This document shows, one piece after another, positions 1 through 10,806 of a stretch of 22,950 bases of DNA (position 1 is its first letter; each line of letters starts with the position of its first letter). The notes below the pieces were generated by a model that was not told the origin of the DNA, did no database searches, and worked only from the letters and a program-made list of their open reading frames with translations. This stretch comes from Brugia malayi. Its lineage: Eukaryota; Nematoda; Chromadorea; Rhabditida; Onchocercidae. The stretch covers positions 1-22,950 of the forward strand of contig NW_025062331.1 in assembly GCF_000002995.4 (NCBI RefSeq), given 5' to 3'. Position numbers and translations under genes: made by a program.

Positions 1-2560
1 TATATTTGTCGTGCTCTGCTGCAATGCATGTAACATAATGAATTAGCTTCAAAATATTGCTATTTTTTGCAGTTTTGGCACTAAATTAAAATAAAAAATG
101 ATAATTTAGAACCAATTTTCTTGTTAAATGTAAGAAAACTATTACAAATTTTAAAAATTTTTAAAAAATTCAAAATTTAAATTTGAAATTAAATTTAATT
201 TTGAACCTTAAATTGAATTAAAACCATGATTAATTGAAAGTTTTATTAATTTTGCTGACGAATTTTTGCGTAAAACTTAATTAAAAAAGCGTATTTTAAT
301 ATTTAAACTATGAAATGACCACACCATATTTGTCCCGCTCTGCTGCAATGCATGTAACATAATGAATTAGCTTCAAAATATTGCTATTTTTTGCAGTTTT
401 GGCAATTAATTGAAATAAAAAATGATAATTTAGAACCAATTTTCTTGTTAAATGTAAGAAAACTATTACAAATTTTAAAATTTTTAAAAAATTCAAAATT
501 TAAATTTGAAATTAAATTTAATTTTGAACCTTAAATTGAATTAAAACCATGATTAATTGAAAGTTTTATTAATTTTGCTGACGAATTTTTGCGTAAAACT
601 TAATTAAAAAAGCGTATTTTAATATTTAAACTATGAAATGACCACACCATATTTGTCCCGCTCTGCTGCAATGCATATAACATAATGAATTGACTTCAAA
701 ATATTGCTATTTTTTGCAGTTTTGGCACTAAATTAAAATAAAAAATGATAATTTAGAACCAATTTTCTTGTTAAATGTAAGAAAACTATTACAAATTTTA
801 AAATTTTTAAAAAATTCAAAATTTAAATTTGAAATTAAATTTAATTTTGAACCTTAAATTGAATTAAAACCATGATTAATTGAAAGTTTTATTAATTTTG
901 CTGACGAATTTTTGCGTAAAACTTAATTAAAAAAGCGTATTTTAATATTTAAACTATGAAATGACCACACCATATTTGTCCCGCTCTGCTGCAATGCATA
1001 CAACATAATGAATTAGCTTCAAAATATTGCTATTTTTTGCAGTTTTGGCACTAATTAAAATAAAAAATGATAATTTAGAACCAATTTTCTTGTTAAATGT
1101 AAGAAAACTATTACAAATTTTAAAATTTTTAAAAAATTCAAAATTTAAATTTGAAATTAAATTTAATTTTGAACCTTAAATTGAATTAAAACCATGATTA
1201 ATTGAAAGTTTTATTAATTTTGCTGACGAATTTTTGCGTAAAACTTAATTAAAAAGCGTATTTTAATATTTAAACTATGAAATGACCACACCATATTTGT
1301 CCCGCTCTGCTGCAATGCATATAACATAATGAATTGACTTCAAAATATTGCTATTTTTTGCAGTTTTGGCACTAAATTAAAATAAAAAATGATAATTTAG
1401 AACCAATTTTCTTGTTAAATGTAAGAAAACTATTACAAATTTTAAAATTTTTAAAAAATTCAAAATTTAAATTTGAAATTAAATTTAATTTTGAACCTTA
1501 AATTGAATTAAAACCATGATTAATTGAAAGTTTTATTAATTTTGCTGACGAATTTTTGCGTAAAACTTAATTAAAAAAGCGTATTTTAATATTTAAACTA
1601 TGAAATGACCACACCATATTTGTCCCGCTCTGCTGCAATGCATGTAACATAATGAATTAGCTTCAAAATATTGCTATTTTTTGCAGTTTTGGCACTAAAT
1701 TAAAATAAAAAATGATAATTTAGAACCAATTTTCTTGTTAAATGTAAGAAAACTATTACAAATTTTAAAATTTTTAAAAAATTCAAAATTTAAATTTGAA
1801 ATTAAATTTAATTTTGAACCTTAAATTGAATTAAAACCATGATTAATTGAAAGTTTTATTAATTTTGCTGACGAATTTTTGCGTAAAACTTAATTAAAAA
1901 AGCGTATTTTAATATTTAAACTATGAAATGACCACACATATTTGTCCCGCTCTGCTGCAATGCATACAACATAATGAATTAGCTTCAAAATATTGCTATT
2001 TTTTGCAGTTTTGGCACTAAATTAAAATAAAAAATGATAATTTAGAACCAATTTTCTTGTTAAATGTAAGAAAACTATTACAAATTTTAAAATTTTTAAA
2101 AAATTCAAAATTTAAATTTGAAATTAAATTTAATTTTGAACCTTAAATTGAATTAAAACCATGATTAATTGAAAGTTTTATTAATTTTGCTGACGAATTT
2201 TTGCGTAAAACTTAATTAAAAAAGCGTATTTTAATATTTAAACTATGAAATGACCACACCATATTGTCCCGCTCTGCTGCAATGCATACAACATAATGAA
2301 TTAGCTTCAAAATATTGCTATTTTTTGCAGTTTTGGCACTTAATTAAAATAAAAAATGATAATTTAGAACCAATTTTCTTGTTAAATGTAAGAAAACTAT
2401 TACAAATTTTAAAATTTTTAAAAAATTCAAAATTTAAATTTGAAATTAAATTTAATTTTGAACCTTAAATTGAATTAAAACCATGATTAATTGAAAGTTT
2501 TATTAATTTTGCTGACGAATTTTTGCGTAAAACTTAATTAAAAAGCGTATTTTAATATTT

Positions 2561-2580
2561 AAACTATACACTATATTTGT
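2561..2580 (+). repeat. Nine-base deletion in the monomer 8/9 junction
   Basis: Copies normally read aaactatgaaatgaccacac here; this one reads aaactatacac, losing gaaatgacc, followed by t for c. The interval is 313 bp, the shortest in the window. The deletion removes the ATG and the TATA-like position from this one copy. Confidence 0.85.
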
Positions 2581-2590
2581 CCCGCTCTGC

Positions 2591-4515
2591 TGCAATGCAT
2601 ATAACATAATGAATTAGCTTCAAAATATTGCTATTTTTTGCAGTTTTGGCACTAATTAAAATAAAAAATGATAATTTAGAACCAATTTTCTTGTTAAATG
2701 TAAGAAAACTATTACAAATTTTAAAATTTTTAAAAAATTCAAAATTTAAATTTGAAATTAAATTTAATTTTGAACCTTAAATTGAATTAAAACCATGATT
2801 AATTGAAAGTTTTATTAATTTTGCTGACGAATTTTTGCGTAAAACTTAATTAAAAAGCGTATTTTAATATTTAAACTATGAAATGACCACACCATATTTG
2901 TCCCGCTCTGCTGCAATGCATGTAACATAATGAATTAGCTTCAAAATATTGCTATTTTTGCAGTTTTGGCACTAAATTAAAATAAAAAATGATAATTTAG
3001 AACCAATTTTCTTGTTAAATGTAAGAAAACTATTACAAATTTTAAAATTTTTAAAAAATTCAAAATTTAAATTTGAAATTAAATTTAATTTTGAACCTTA
3101 AATTGAATTAAAACCATGATTAATTGAAAGTTTTATTAATTTTGCTGACGAATTTTTGCGTAAAACTTAATTAAAAAAGCGTATTTTAATATTTAAACTA
3201 TGAAATGACCACACCATATTGTCCCGCTCTGCTGCAATGCATACAACATAATGAATTAGCTTCAAAATATTGCTATTTTTGCAGTTTTGGCACTTAAATT
3301 AAAATAAAAAATGATAATTTAGAACCAATTTTCTTGTTAAATGTAAGAAAACTATTACAAATTTTAAAATTTTTAAAAAATTCAAAATTTAAATTTGAAA
3401 TTAAATTTAATTTTGAACCTTAAATTGAATTAAAACCATGATTAATTGAAAGTTTTATTAATTTTGCTGACGAATTTTTGCGTAAAACTTAATTAAAAAG
3501 CGTATTTTAATATTTAAACTATGAAATGACCACACCATATTTGTCCCGCTCTGCTGCAATGCATATAACATAATGAATTAACTTCAAAATATTGCTATTT
3601 TTGCAGTTTTGGCACTAAATTAAAATAAAAATGATAATTTAGAACCAATTTTCTTGTTAAATGTAAGAAAACTATTACAAATTTTAAAATTTTTAAAAAA
3701 TTCAAAATTTAAATTTGAAATTAAATTTAATTTTGAACCTTAAATTGAATTAAAACCATGATTAATTGAAAGTTTTATTAATTTTGCTGACGAATTTTTG
3801 CGTAAAACTTAATTAAAAAGCGTATTTTAATATTTAAACTACGAAATGAACACACCATATTTGTCCCGCTCTGCTGCAATGCATGTAACATAATGAATTA
3901 GCTTCAAAATATTGCTATTTTTTGCAGTTTTGGCACTTAATTAAAATAAAAAATGATAATTTAGAACCAATTTTCTTGTTAAATGTAAGAAAACTATTAC
4001 AAATTTTAAAATTTTTAAAAAATTCAAAATTTAAATTTGAAATTAAATTTAATTTTGAACCTTAAATTGAATTAAAACCATGATTAATTGAAAGTTTTAT
4101 TAATTTTGCTGACGAATTTTTGCGTAAAACTTAATTAAAAAGCGTATTTTAATATTTAAACTATGAAATGACCACACCATTTGTCCCGCTCTGCTGCAAT
4201 GCATACAACATAATGAATTAACTTCAAAATATTGCTATTTTTTGCAGTTTTGGCACTTAATTAAAATAAAAAATGATAATTTAGAACCAATTTTCTTGTT
4301 AAATGTAAGAAAACTATTACAAATTTTAAAATTTTTAAAAAATTCAAAATTTAAATTTGAAATTAAATTTAATTTTGAACCTTAAATTGAATTAAAACCA
4401 TGATTAATTGAAAGTTTTATTAATTTTGCTGACGAATTTTTGCGTAAAACTTAATTAAAAAGCGTATTTTAATATTTAAACTATGAAATGACCACACCAT
4501 ATTGTCCCGCTCTGC
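2591..4515 (+). repeat. Local trimeric higher-order pattern (~0.96 kb)
   Basis: Just after the atgcat box, successive copies read ataac, gtaac, acaac (monomers 9, 10, 11), then ataac, gtaac, acaac again (12, 13, 14). Monomers 5, 6, 7 show the same order, interrupted by an extra acaac copy (8). The acaac copies 8, 11 and 14 also tend to have a shortened catattg or catttg before the C-rich box. The spacing between equivalent copies is about 962 bp. Support comes from only two or three diagnostic bases per copy, so this is a weak higher-order repeat. Confidence 0.5.
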
Positions 4516-5450
4516 TGCAATGCATATAACATAATGAATTAACTTCAAAATATTGCTATTTTTAGCAGTTTTGGCACTTAATTAAAATTAAAATAATTAA
4601 TTTAGAACCAATTTCCTTGTTAAATGTAAGAAAACTATTACAAATTTTAAAATTTTTAAAAAATTCAAAATTTAAATTTGAAATTAAATTTAATTTTGAA
4701 CCTTAAATTGAATTAAAACCATGATTAATTGAAAGTTTTATTAATTTTGCTGACGAATTTTTGCGTAAAACTTAATTACAAAAGCGTATTTTAATATTTA
4801 AACTATAAAATGAGCACACCATATATGACCCGCTCTGCTGCAATGCATACAACATAATGAATTAACTTCAAAATATTGCTATTTTTAGCAGTTTTGGCAC
4901 TTAATTAAAAAATGATAATTTAGAACCAATTTTCTTGTTAAATGTAAGAAAACTATTACAAATTTTAAAATTTTTAAAAAATTCAAAATTTAAATTTGAA
5001 ATTAAATTTAATTTTGAACCTTAAATTGAATTAAAACCATGATTAATTGAAAGTTTTATTAATTTTGCTGACGAATTTTTGCGTAAAACTTAATTACAAA
5101 AGCGTATTTTAATATTTAAACTATAAAATGACCACACCATATTTGTCCCGCTCTGCTGCAATGCATATAACATAATGAATTAACTTCAAAATATTGCTAT
5201 TTTTAGCAGTTTTGGCACTTAATTAAAAAATGATAATTTAGAACCAATTTTCTTGTTAAATGTAAGAAAACTATTACAAATTTTAAAATTTTTAAAAAAT
5301 TCAAAATTTAAATTTGAAATTAAATTTAATTTTGAACCTTAAATTGAATTAAAACCATGATTAATTGAAAGTTTTATTAATTTTGCTGACGAATTTTTGC
5401 GTAAAACTTAATTACAAAAGCGTATTTTAATATTTAAACTATAAAATGAC

Positions 5451-5600
5451 CACACCATACTTGTCCCGCTCTGCTGCAATGCATATAACATAATGAATTA
5501 ACTTCAAAATATTGCTATTTTTTAGCAGTTTTGGCAAATAATTAAATTAAAAAATGATAATTTAGAACCAATTTTCTTGTTAGATGTACGAAAACTATTA
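5451..5600 (+). repeat. Domain C/D-type patch in domain B (monomer 18)
   Basis: Monomer 18 has catacttg before the C-rich box (otherwise standard only from 9.95 kb on) and gttagatgtacg (otherwise seen only in domain D: monomers 47, 64 and 67, with a longer relative in 53). It also has a private ggcaaataatt. The surrounding copies are ordinary domain B. This patch is the mirror image of monomer 57: right-hand variants appearing far to the left. Confidence 0.65.
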
Positions 5601-6456
5601 CAAATTTTAAAATTTTTAAAAAATTCAAAATTTAAATTTGAAATTAAATTTAATTTTGAACCTTAAATTGAATTAAAACCATGATTAATTGAAAGTTTTA
5701 TTAATTTTGCTGACGAATTTTTGCGTAAAACTTAATTACAAAAGCGTATTTTAATATTTAAACTATGAAATGACACACCAAATTGTCCCGCTCTGCTGCA
5801 ATGCATACAACATAATGAATTAACTTCAAAATATTGCTATTTTTAGCAGTTTTGGCACTTCATTAAATTAAAAAATGATAATTTAGAACCAATTTTCTTG
5901 TTAATGTAAGAAAACTATTACAAATTTTAAAATTTTTAAAAAATTCAAAATTTAAATTTGAAATTAAATTTAATTTTGAACCTTAAATTGAATTAAAACC
6001 ATGATTAATTGAAAGTTTTATTAATTTTGCTGACGAATTTTTGCGTAAAACTTAATTACAAAAGCGTATTTTAATATTTAAACTATGAAATGACACACCA
6101 TATTTGTCCCGCTCTGCTGCAATGCATACAACATAATGAATTAACTTCAAAATATTGCTATTTTTAGCAGTTTTGGCACTAAATTAAAATAAAAATGATA
6201 ATTTAGAACCAATTTTCTTGTTAATCTAAGAAAACTATTACAAATTTTAAAATTTTTAAAAAATTCAAAATTTAAATTTGAAATTAAATTTAATTTTGAA
6301 CCTTAAATTGAATTAAAACCATGATTAATTGAAAGTTTTATTAATTTTGCTGACGAATTTTTGCGTAAAACTTAATTACAAAAGCGTATTTTAATATTTA
6401 AACTATAAAATGACCACACCATATATGACCCGCTCTGCTGCAATGCATACAACATA

Positions 6457-6520
6457 ATGAATGAATTAGCTTCAAAATATTGCTATTTTTTGCAGTTTTG
6501 GCACTAAATTAAAATAAAAA
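6457..6520 (+). repeat. Domain A-type patch with ATGA duplication (monomer 21)
   Basis: Inside domain B, monomer 21 reverts to gaattagctt, ttttttgcag and ggcactaaatt, all domain A forms. The patch starts at a four-base tandem duplication, aatgaatgaatt, which makes this interval 325 bp, one of the two longest in the array. The preceding monomer 20 also has the ggcactaaatt form. A duplication exactly at the type switch looks like a repair or template-switch junction, though a slippage event is equally possible. Confidence 0.6.
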
Positions 6521-9500
6521 TGATAATTTAGAACCAATTTCTTGTTAAATGTAAGAAAACTATTACAAATTTTAAAATTTTTAAAAAATTCAAAATTTAA
6601 ATTTGAAATTAAATTTAATTTTGAACCTTAAATTGAATTAAAACCATGATTAATTGAAAGTTTTATTAATTTTGCTGACGAATTTTTGCGTAAAACTTAA
6701 TTACAAAAGCGTATTTTAATATTTAAACTATAAAATGACCACACCATATTTGTCCCGCTCTGCTGCAATGCATACAACATAATGAATTAACTTCAAAATA
6801 TTGCTATTTTTAGCAGTTTTGGCACTTAATTAAATTAAAAAATGATAATTTAGAACCAATTTCCTTGTTTAATGAAAGAAAACTATTACAAATTTTAAAA
6901 TTTTTAAAAAATTCAAAATTTAAATTTGAAATTAAATTTAATTTTGAACCTTAAATTGAATTAAAACCATGATTAATTGAAAGTTTTATTAATTTTGCTG
7001 ATGAATTTATGCGCAAAACTTAATTACAAAAGCGTATTTTAATATTTAAACTATAAAATGACCACACCATATTTGTCCCGCTCTGCTGCAATGCATACAA
7101 CATAATGAATTAACTTCAAAATATTGCTATTTTTAGCAGTTTTGGCACTTAATTAAAATAATGATAATTTAGAACCAATTTTCTTGTTAAATGTAAGAAA
7201 ACTATTACAAATTTTAAAATTTTTAAAAAATTCAAAATTTAAATTTGAAATTAAATTTAATTTTGAACCTTAAATTGAATTAAAACCATGATTAATTGAA
7301 AGTTTTATTAATTTTGCTGACGAATTTTTGCGTAAAACTTAATTACAAAAGCGTATTTTAATATTTAAACTATGAAATGACCACACCATATTGTCCCGCT
7401 CTGCTGCAATGCATATAACATAATGAATTAACTTCAAAATATTGCTATTTTTAGCAGTTTTGGCACTTAATTAAAATAAAAAATGATAATTTAGAACCAA
7501 TTTCTTGTTTAATGCAGAAAACTGTTACAAATTTTAAAATTTTTAAAAAATTCAAAATTTAAATTTGAAATTAAATTTAATTTTGAACCTTAAATTGAAT
7601 TAAAACCATGATTAATTGAAAGTTTTATTAATTTTGCTGACGAATTTTTGCGTAAAACTTAATTACAAAAGCGTATTTTAATATTTAAACTATAAAATGA
7701 CACACCATGTCCCGCTCTGCTGCAATGCATACAACATAATGAATTAACTTCAAAATATTGCTATTTTTAGCAGTTTTGGCACTTAATTAAATTAAAAAAT
7801 GATAATTTAGAACCAATTTCCTTGTTTAATGAAAGAAAACTATTACAAATTTTAAAATTTTTAAAAAATTCAAAATTTAAATTTGAAATTAAATTTAATT
7901 TTGAACCTTAAATTGAATTAAAACCATGATTAATTGAAAGTTTTATTAATTTTGCTGACGAATTTTTGCGCAAAACTTAATTACAAAAGCGTATTTTAAT
8001 ATTTAAACTATAAAATGACCACACCATATTGTCCCGCTCTGCTGCAATGCATATAACATAATGAATTAACTTCAAAATATTGCTATTTTTAGCAGTTTTG
8101 GCACTTAATTAAAATAAAAATGATAATTTAGAACCAATTTCCTTGTTTAATGTAAGAAAACTATTACAAATTTTAAAATTTTTAAAAAATTCAAAATTTA
8201 AATTTGAAATTAAATTTAATTTTGAACCTTAAATTGAATTAAAACCATGATTAATTGAAAGTTTTATTAATTTTGCTGACGAATTTTTGCGTAAAACTTA
8301 ATTACAAAAGCGTATTTTAATATTTAAACTATAAAATGAGCACACCATATATGACCCGCTCTGCTGCAATGCATACAACATAATGAATTAACTTCAAAAT
8401 ATTGCTATTTTTAGCAGTTTTGGCACTTAATTAAAATAAAAATTAATAATTTAGAACCAATTTCTTGTTTAATGAAAGAAAACTATTACAAATTTTAAAA
8501 TTTTTAAAAAATTCAAAATTTAAATTTGAAATTAAATTTAATTTTGAACCTTAAATTGAATTAAAACCATGATTAATTGAAAGTTTTATTAATTTTGCTG
8601 ACGAATTTTTGCGTAAAACTTAATTACAAAAGCGTATTTTAATATTTAAACTATAAAATGACCACACCATATTGTCCCGCTCTGCTGCAATGCATATAAC
8701 ATAATGAATTAACTTCAAAATATTGCTATTTTTAGCAGTTTTGGCACTTAATTAAAATAAAAATTAATAATTTAGAACCAATTTCCTTGTTTAATGTAAG
8801 AAAACTATTACAAATTTTAAAATTTTTAAAAAATTCAAAATTTAAATTTGAAATTAAATTTAATTTTGAACCTTAAATTGAATTAAAACCATGATTAATT
8901 GAAAGTTTTATTAATTTTGCTGACGAATTTTTGCGTAAAACTTAATTACAAAAGCGTATTTTAATATTTAAACTATAAAATGACCACACCATATATGTCC
9001 CGCTCTGCTGCAATGCATACAACATAATGAATTAACTTCAAAATATTGCTATTTTTAGCAGTTTTGGCACTTAATTAAAATAAAAATTAATAATTTAGAA
9101 CCAATTTCCTTGTTTAATGCAGAAAACTGTTACAAATTTTAAAATTTTTAAAAAATTCAAAATTTAAATTTGAAATTAAATTCAATTTTGAACCTTAAAT
9201 TGAATTAAAACCATGATTAATTGAAAGTTTTATTAATTTTGCCGATGAATTTTTGCTTAAAACTTAATTACAAAAGCGCATTTTAATATTTAAACTATAA
9301 AATGACCACACCATATATGACCCGCTCTGCTGCAATGCATACAACATAATGAATTAACTTCAAAATATTGCTATTTTTAGCAGTTTTGGCACTTAATTAA
9401 AATAAAAATAATAATTTAGAACCAATTTCCTTGTTTAATGAAAGAAAACTATTACAAATTTTAAAATTTTTAAAAAATTCAAAATTTAAATTTGAAATTA

Positions 9501-10586
9501 AATTTAATTTTGAACCTTAAATTGAATTAAAACCATGATTAATTGAAAGTTTTATTAATTTTGCTGACGAATTTTTGCGTAAAACTTAATTACAAAAGCG
9601 TATTTTAATATTTAAACTATAAAATGACCACACCATATATGTCCCGCTCTGCTGCAATGCATACAACATAATGAATTAACTTCAAAATATTGCTATTTTT
9701 AGCAGTTTTGGCACTTAATTAAAATAAAAATTAATAATTTAGAACCAATTTCCTTGTTTAATGAAAGAAAACTATTACAAATTTTAAAATTTTTAAAAAA
9801 TTCAAAATTTAAATTTGAAATTAAATTTAATTTTGAACCTTAAATTGAATTAAAACCATGATTAATTGAAAGTTTTATTAATTTTGCTGACGAATTTTTG
9901 CGTAAAACTTAATTACAAAAGCGTATTTTAATATTTAAACTATAAAATGACCACACCATACTTGTCCCGCTCTGCTGCAATGCATATAACATAATGAATT
10001 AACTTCAAAATATTGCTATTTTTAGCAGTTTTGGCACTTAATTAAAATAAAAATTAATAATTTAGAACCAATTTCCTTGTTTAATGAAAGAAAACTATTA
10101 CAAATTTTAAAATTTTTAAAAAATTCAAAATTTAAATTTGAATTTAAATTTAATTTTGAACCTTAAATTGAATTAAAACCATGATTAAATGAAAGTTTTA
10201 TTAATTTTGCTGACGAATTTTTGCTTAAAACTTAATTACAAAAGCGTATTTTAATATTTAAACTATAAAATGACCACACCATACTTGTCCCGCTCTGCTG
10301 CAATGCATATAACATAATGAATTAACTTCAAAATATTGCTATTTTTAGCAGTTTTGGCACTTAATTAAAATAAAAATTAATAATTTAGAACCAATTTCCT
10401 TGTTTAATGAAAGAAAACTATTACAAATTTTAAAATTTTTAAAAAATTCAAAATTTAAATTTCAAATTAAATTTAATTTTGAACCTTAAATTGAATTAAA
10501 ACCATGATTAAATGAAAGTTTTATTAATTTTGCTGACGAATTTTTGCTTAAAACTTAATTACAAAAGCGTATTTTAATATTTAAAC

Positions 10587-10594
10587 TATAAAAT
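10587..10594 (+). promoter_or_regulatory. TATA-like string tataaaat, example copy
   Basis: Most copies from monomer 16 onward read tataaaatgacc, whereas domain A reads tatgaaatgacc. The G-to-A change creates a perfect TATA consensus. It lies about 22 bp before the C-rich box and also makes the aaaatgacc context around an ATG. Transcription of satellites from internal TATA-like sites has been reported in insects, but no initiator or start site can be seen here, and such strings are expected by chance in DNA this AT-rich. Confidence 0.15.
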
Positions 10595-10608
10595 GACCAC
10601 ACCATACT

Positions 10609-10631
10609 TGTCCCGCTCTGCTGCAATGCAT
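10609..10631 (+). other. Conserved C-rich box with atgcat, example copy
   Basis: This is the only GC-rich stretch of the unit: 13 of 23 bases are G or C, against about 21% overall. It reads tgtcccgctctgctgcaatg and then cat. It occurs in all copies with few variants: cgt in monomer 1, tgaccc in four copies, gtt for gct in domain D, and a lost base pair in monomers 44 and 71. Constancy of a GC island in a satellite can mark a protein-binding site, but that is inference. The match to the CENP-B box core is partial (cccg and a terminal aa, 6 of 9 fixed positions by hand), so it is not called as one. Confidence 0.6.
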
Positions 10632-10745
10632 ATAACATAATGAATTAACTTCAAAATATTGCTATTTTTAGCAGTTTTGGCACTTAATTAAAATAAAAAT
10701 TAATAATTTAGAACCAATTTCCTTGTTTAATGAAAGAAAACTATT

Positions 10746-10785
10746 ACAAATTTTAAAATTTTTAAAAAATTCAAAATTTAAATTT
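10746..10785 (+). other. Frozen 40-bp AT core, example copy
   Basis: The stretch from acaaattttaaaattt to the aaattt before the loop appears unchanged by eye in every complete copy. The flanking strips differ at many positions. It contains a perfect 14-bp palindrome, aaattttaaaattt (10748-10761), and runs of A and T up to six long. AT tracts of this kind are bound by AT-hook and similar proteins and disfavour some nucleosome positions. No specific binding is shown by the sequence alone. Confidence 0.65.
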
Positions 10786-10806
10786 GAATTTAAATTTAAT
10801 TTTGAA
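10770..10806 (+). repeat. Imperfect inverted repeat (possible hairpin), example copy
   Basis: The left arm is ttcaaaatttaaattt (16 bases) and the right arm aaatttaattttgaa (15 bases). They are complementary apart from one bulged T and are separated by a six-base loop, gaattt here and gaaatt in domains A and B. Some domain D copies (for example monomers 46, 50, 54 and 71) have one extra base in the loop. Arms are kept almost everywhere; exceptions are the tttcaaatt form in monomers 33, 35 and 55, a t-to-c change in the right arm of 29, 35 and 55, and a shortened form in 51. The dyad repeats once per unit across the array. Confidence 0.6.

Larger units (their letters stand above)
1..4560 (+). 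repeat. Array domain A (monomers 1-14 and start of 15)
   Basis: Copies here share ttttttgcag (five T in monomers 10-12), tatgaaatg upstream of the C-rich box, aattaaaaaagcg or its one-A-shorter form, the catattt form, tttgaaattaaattt, and gattaattg. The tail of the tgcaatgcat box alternates among gtaac, ataac and acaac, and the next bases are gaattagctt, gaattgactt or gaattaactt. Many differences between neighbours are single-base changes in homopolymers, which may be real or may be read-consensus errors. Monomer 1 is the only copy with cgt in place of ccc in the C-rich box (positions 10-12). Confidence 0.85.
4561..9950 (+). repeat. Array domain B (monomers 15-31)
   Basis: The switch from domain A is abrupt. 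The first tttttagcag is at about 4560 and the first ttacaaaagcg at about 4776, and both then persist to the right-hand end with few exceptions. tataaaatg largely replaces tatgaaatg; the old form persists before monomers 19, 20 and 24. Four copies (monomers 16, 21, 27 and 30) read atatatgacccg instead of a tgtcccg form. The cttgttaaatgtaag form gives way to ccttgtttaatgaaag within this domain. The spread of unit lengths is wide (316 to 325 bp). Confidence 0.8.

Noticed and set aside
308..496. Minus-strand open frame of 62 codons (also at 18003-18191)
   Set aside because: It lies wholly inside a satellite unit. It exists only in monomers 2 and 57 because ttgaaat in place of ttaaaat turns an in-frame TAA into CAA; all other copies have the stop. 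Its composition is that of translated AT-rich DNA.
2250..2468. Plus-strand open frame of 72 codons
   Set aside because: It is produced by loss of one T (catattg for catatttg) in monomer 8, which shifts the frame around the usual stops. Copies without this indel do not have it, so it is not a gene.
1251..4150. Alternation of five and six A in aattaaaaaagcg and of five and six T in ttttttgcag
   Set aside because: These are homopolymer length differences of one base, which long-read consensus often gets wrong, so they were not used alone to define subfamilies.
10609..10631. CENP-B box
   Set aside because: By hand only about 6 of the 9 fixed positions agree on the reverse strand; the central T and the CG of the cgaa end are missing.
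10587..10640. A conserved 15-codon open frame (MTTPYLSRSAAMHIT) in most monomers
   Set aside because: It is very short and is lost whenever the box before the C-rich strip varies (deleted in monomer 9, frameshifted in monomers with catattg). Its substitutions change amino acids freely. Only the extended 32-codon form is kept as an observation.
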